This document shows positions 14,521 through 15,790 of a DNA stretch of 15,790 nt, piece after piece. Made by a program: the position numbers and the translations under genes. Positions within the stretch are counted from its first letter, which is position 1. Every line of letters begins with the position of its first letter. A model generated the notes under the pieces. It had not been told where the DNA came from. It worked only from the letters and a program-made list of their open reading frames with translations, and did not search any database. This DNA is from Bacteroidales bacterium UBA6397 (GTDB lineage: Bacteria > Bacteroidota > Bacteroidia > Bacteroidales > UBA932): assembly GCA_002439875.1 (NCBI GenBank), contig DJQB01000037.1, positions 1-15,790 of the forward strand, written 5' to 3'.

Positions 14521-15714
14521 ATGAATATGATAATCAAGACGAATGTCAAACTGAATCTGGGACTGAGTGTCCTGCGGAAACGTGCCGATGGGTTTCACGA
14601 CATCGAGACGCTGTTTGTGCCATGTTTTGATTTCGGGGACACTCTTGAGATCATCACCGGAGATGACTACAGCCGGACCTCGGCGGCTTTGTTCGCCAAG
14701 TATGGTGGTCAGAACGAGCACTTCGACACCTCGGCACTTCGGCAAACCAGGCAACTGACAGGCCCTGCGACTGGCAAGTTCTGCGAGCGACATGATCTGC
14801 TGACGGTAAGTCCAGCGGACGGTAAGCCTTCCAATCAGCAAAAAGATTCGGTTGGTGAGCATGTCGAACCAACAAAACTTGACGAATCCGCTAATGATGA
14901 CAAGGAAGGAGCCTCTCTCTCAGAAAGAGTAACCTCCTCAGAGGATGGCAGATTGGTTCAGGAAATATCCGAGGACGGGAAACTGATGATCACAATCGCG
15001 CGGGACGAGGGTGTGGACTGGAATCCGCTTAAGGATCTGTGCGCAAAGGCGTACGGCATTCTGGCACAGGACTTTGACATGCCTCCCGTGAAGATATTCC
15101 TGGAAAAGAAGGCTCCAGTGGGGGCGGGGCTCGGTGGCGGATCGGCTGACGCTGCCTTCACCCTCAAGGCTCTGAACGAACTTTGCGGACTTGACCTTGA
15201 CAATCAAAGACTTTCCGAATATGCCGCCAGACTTGGCAGTGATTGCGCATTCTTCATGTTCAATAAACCGATGTTCGGGTCTGGGCGTGGGGAAATCCTT
15301 GAGCCTTATGAGATCGATCTTTCTGGATATGAAGTCAAAGTGCTTATCCCGGAAGGAGTTGCGGTCTCCACCGCTGAAGCCTACAAGGGAATAATTCCTC
15401 GGGAAAGCCGCTTCGGCAGGCTCAGTGATCAATCAGGGGAATGTCACTTCGGAAGGCTCAGTGACCGGCCATGCCGCCAAGTATCTTCCGCCATTGAGTC
15501 ATCCGCGGATTCCGCAGGATTGGCTTATTTGAAAACCGCGCTGGAATTGCCGGTCACGGAATGGAAAGGCAACCTGGTCAACGATTTCGAGGCCACTGTC
15601 TTCAAGGCCCACCCAGAACTAACAGCTATAAAACAATCCCTCTACGATTCCGGCGCCGTCTATGCCTCCATGTCCGGCTCCGGTTCCGCGCTCTTTGCCC
15701 TGTACAAGAAATAG
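14521..15714 (+). CDS. ispE: 4-diphosphocytidyl-2-C-methyl-D-erythritol kinase with two insertions
   Basis: IspE phosphorylates CDP-ME in the MEP isoprenoid pathway. GHMP-kinase signatures: KTNVKLNLGLSVLRKRADGF at the start (K10 equals the catalytic Lys position of E. coli IspE), ATP loop APVGAGLGGGSADAA (198-212), catalytic D241 in RLGSDCAFF, and the C-terminal SGSGSALFALY. The product has 397 residues against roughly 270-290 in the family, and D241 lies about 100 residues later than in E. coli (D141). The excess is two low-complexity insertions: about residues 52-147, and about 296-334, the latter with a tandem FGRLSD repeat. Each holds palindromic elements of the family seen in sufD. Catalytic residues are all present and the frame is open throughout, so the enzyme is probably active; as an essential gene it can hardly be dead. 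ATG 14527 is an alternative start. Confidence 0.93.
   Translation: MNMIIKTNVKLNLGLSVLRKRADGFHDIETLFVPCFDFGDTLEIITGDDYSRTSAALFAKYGGQNEHFDTSALRQTRQLTGPATGKFCERHDLLTVSPADGKPSNQQKDSVGEHVEPTKLDESANDDKEGASLSERVTSSEDGRLVQEISEDGKLMITIARDEGVDWNPLKDLCAKAYGILAQDFDMPPVKIFLEKKAPVGAGLGGGSADAAFTLKALNELCGLDLDNQRLSEYAARLGSDCAFFMFNKPMFGSGRGEILEPYEIDLSGYEVKVLIPEGVAVSTAEAYKGIIPRESRFGRLSDQSGECHFGRLSDRPCRQVSSAIESSADSAGLAYLKTALELPVTEWKGNLVNDFEATVFKAHPELTAIKQSLYDSGAVYASMSGSGSALFALYKK
14851..14873 (+). repeat. Palindromic element in ispE, first insertion
   Basis: GTTGGT (14851-14856), core GAGCATGTCGA (14857-14867), ACCAAC (14868-14873). Stem sequence differs from the canonical GGTCACT/AGTGACC on both sides but still pairs perfectly. 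Translated in frame within SVGEHVEPTK. Degenerate CACTTCGACA/CACTTCGGCA pieces lie nearby at about 14719-14745. Confidence 0.8.
15409..15427 (+). repeat. Palindromic element in ispE, second insertion, copy 1
   Basis: CGCT, core TCGGCAGGCTC (15413-15423), AGTG; the 4-bp stem includes one G-U pair. Encodes FGRLSD. Orientation opposite to the copy at 14851. Confidence 0.7.
15443..15465 (+). repeat. Palindromic element in ispE, second insertion, copy 2
   Basis: GTCACT (15443-15448), core TCGGAAGGCTC (15449-15459), AGTGAC (15460-15465): perfect 6-bp arms. Encodes the second FGRLSD, 36 bp after copy 1 and in the same codon phase. Confidence 0.8.
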
Positions 15715-15790
15715 CCCGTGAGCCAGGACAGCGGTTTCACGCACAGACATAGCCACGGAGATGACCTGGTGCGTGGAAAGGCAGGCTACA
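15715..15790. other. Window end, nothing recognised
   Basis: 76 bases after the ispE stop. No gene start, terminator hairpin with T-tract or repeat of the families above is visible. Confidence 0.5.

Overview
The window looks like chromosomal DNA from a Bacteroidota species, probably order Bacteroidales, with a fairly GC-rich core. Reasons: promoters carry the Bacteroidota -7 motif TAnnTTTG; the Fe-S genes are of the SUF type; and the accessory genes (AAA ATPases with DUF4143, ORF6N proteins, a RelB/PIN pair) are typical of gut Bacteroidales. I cannot assign a genus.

Layout. (1) Bases 1-3612, + strand, GC-rich: the end of a PPC/DUF296 protein, aroB, and a fused aroD-aroA gene. (2) Bases 3613 to about 7960: a lower-GC accessory island lying exactly between the convergent ends of aroDA and aroC. 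It holds an intact AAA ATPase (- strand), a second ATPase broken by a frameshift at an A8 tract, a RelB/DinJ antitoxin with a frameshifted PIN toxin, and a truncated pseudogene copy of the first ATPase. A direct repeat of about 583 bp (4470-5052 and 7342-7925) brackets the second ATPase and the toxin-antitoxin pair. Each repeat ends in a short array of TTTGGTGCAA boxes spaced 33 bp apart. (3) Bases 8087-10105, - strand: aroC (chorismate synthase) and an ORF6N-domain protein. (4) Bases 10137-15714, + strand: sufB, pnuC, sufC, sufD and ispE. sufS is not present.

Function. aroB, aroD, aroA and aroC supply four of the seven shikimate-pathway steps. SufBCD is the Fe-S scaffold complex. IspE belongs to the MEP isoprenoid pathway, whose later enzymes IspG and IspH need Fe-S clusters. 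pnuC, a vitamin-precursor transporter, interrupts the suf genes.

Most notable signals. First, a family of small palindromes with an 11-nt core (GAGC[C/A]TG[T/C]CGA or its reverse complement) and stems that change on both sides together. It occurs between pnuC and sufC and also inside the reading frames of sufD and ispE, where it accounts for part of the large low-complexity insertions. Second, the hexamer ATATTC/GAATAT is strongly over-represented in the GC-rich core, in all three codon phases. Third, in the 583-bp direct repeat the non-coding half (256 bp) is identical between copies while the coding half has diverged by about 4%.
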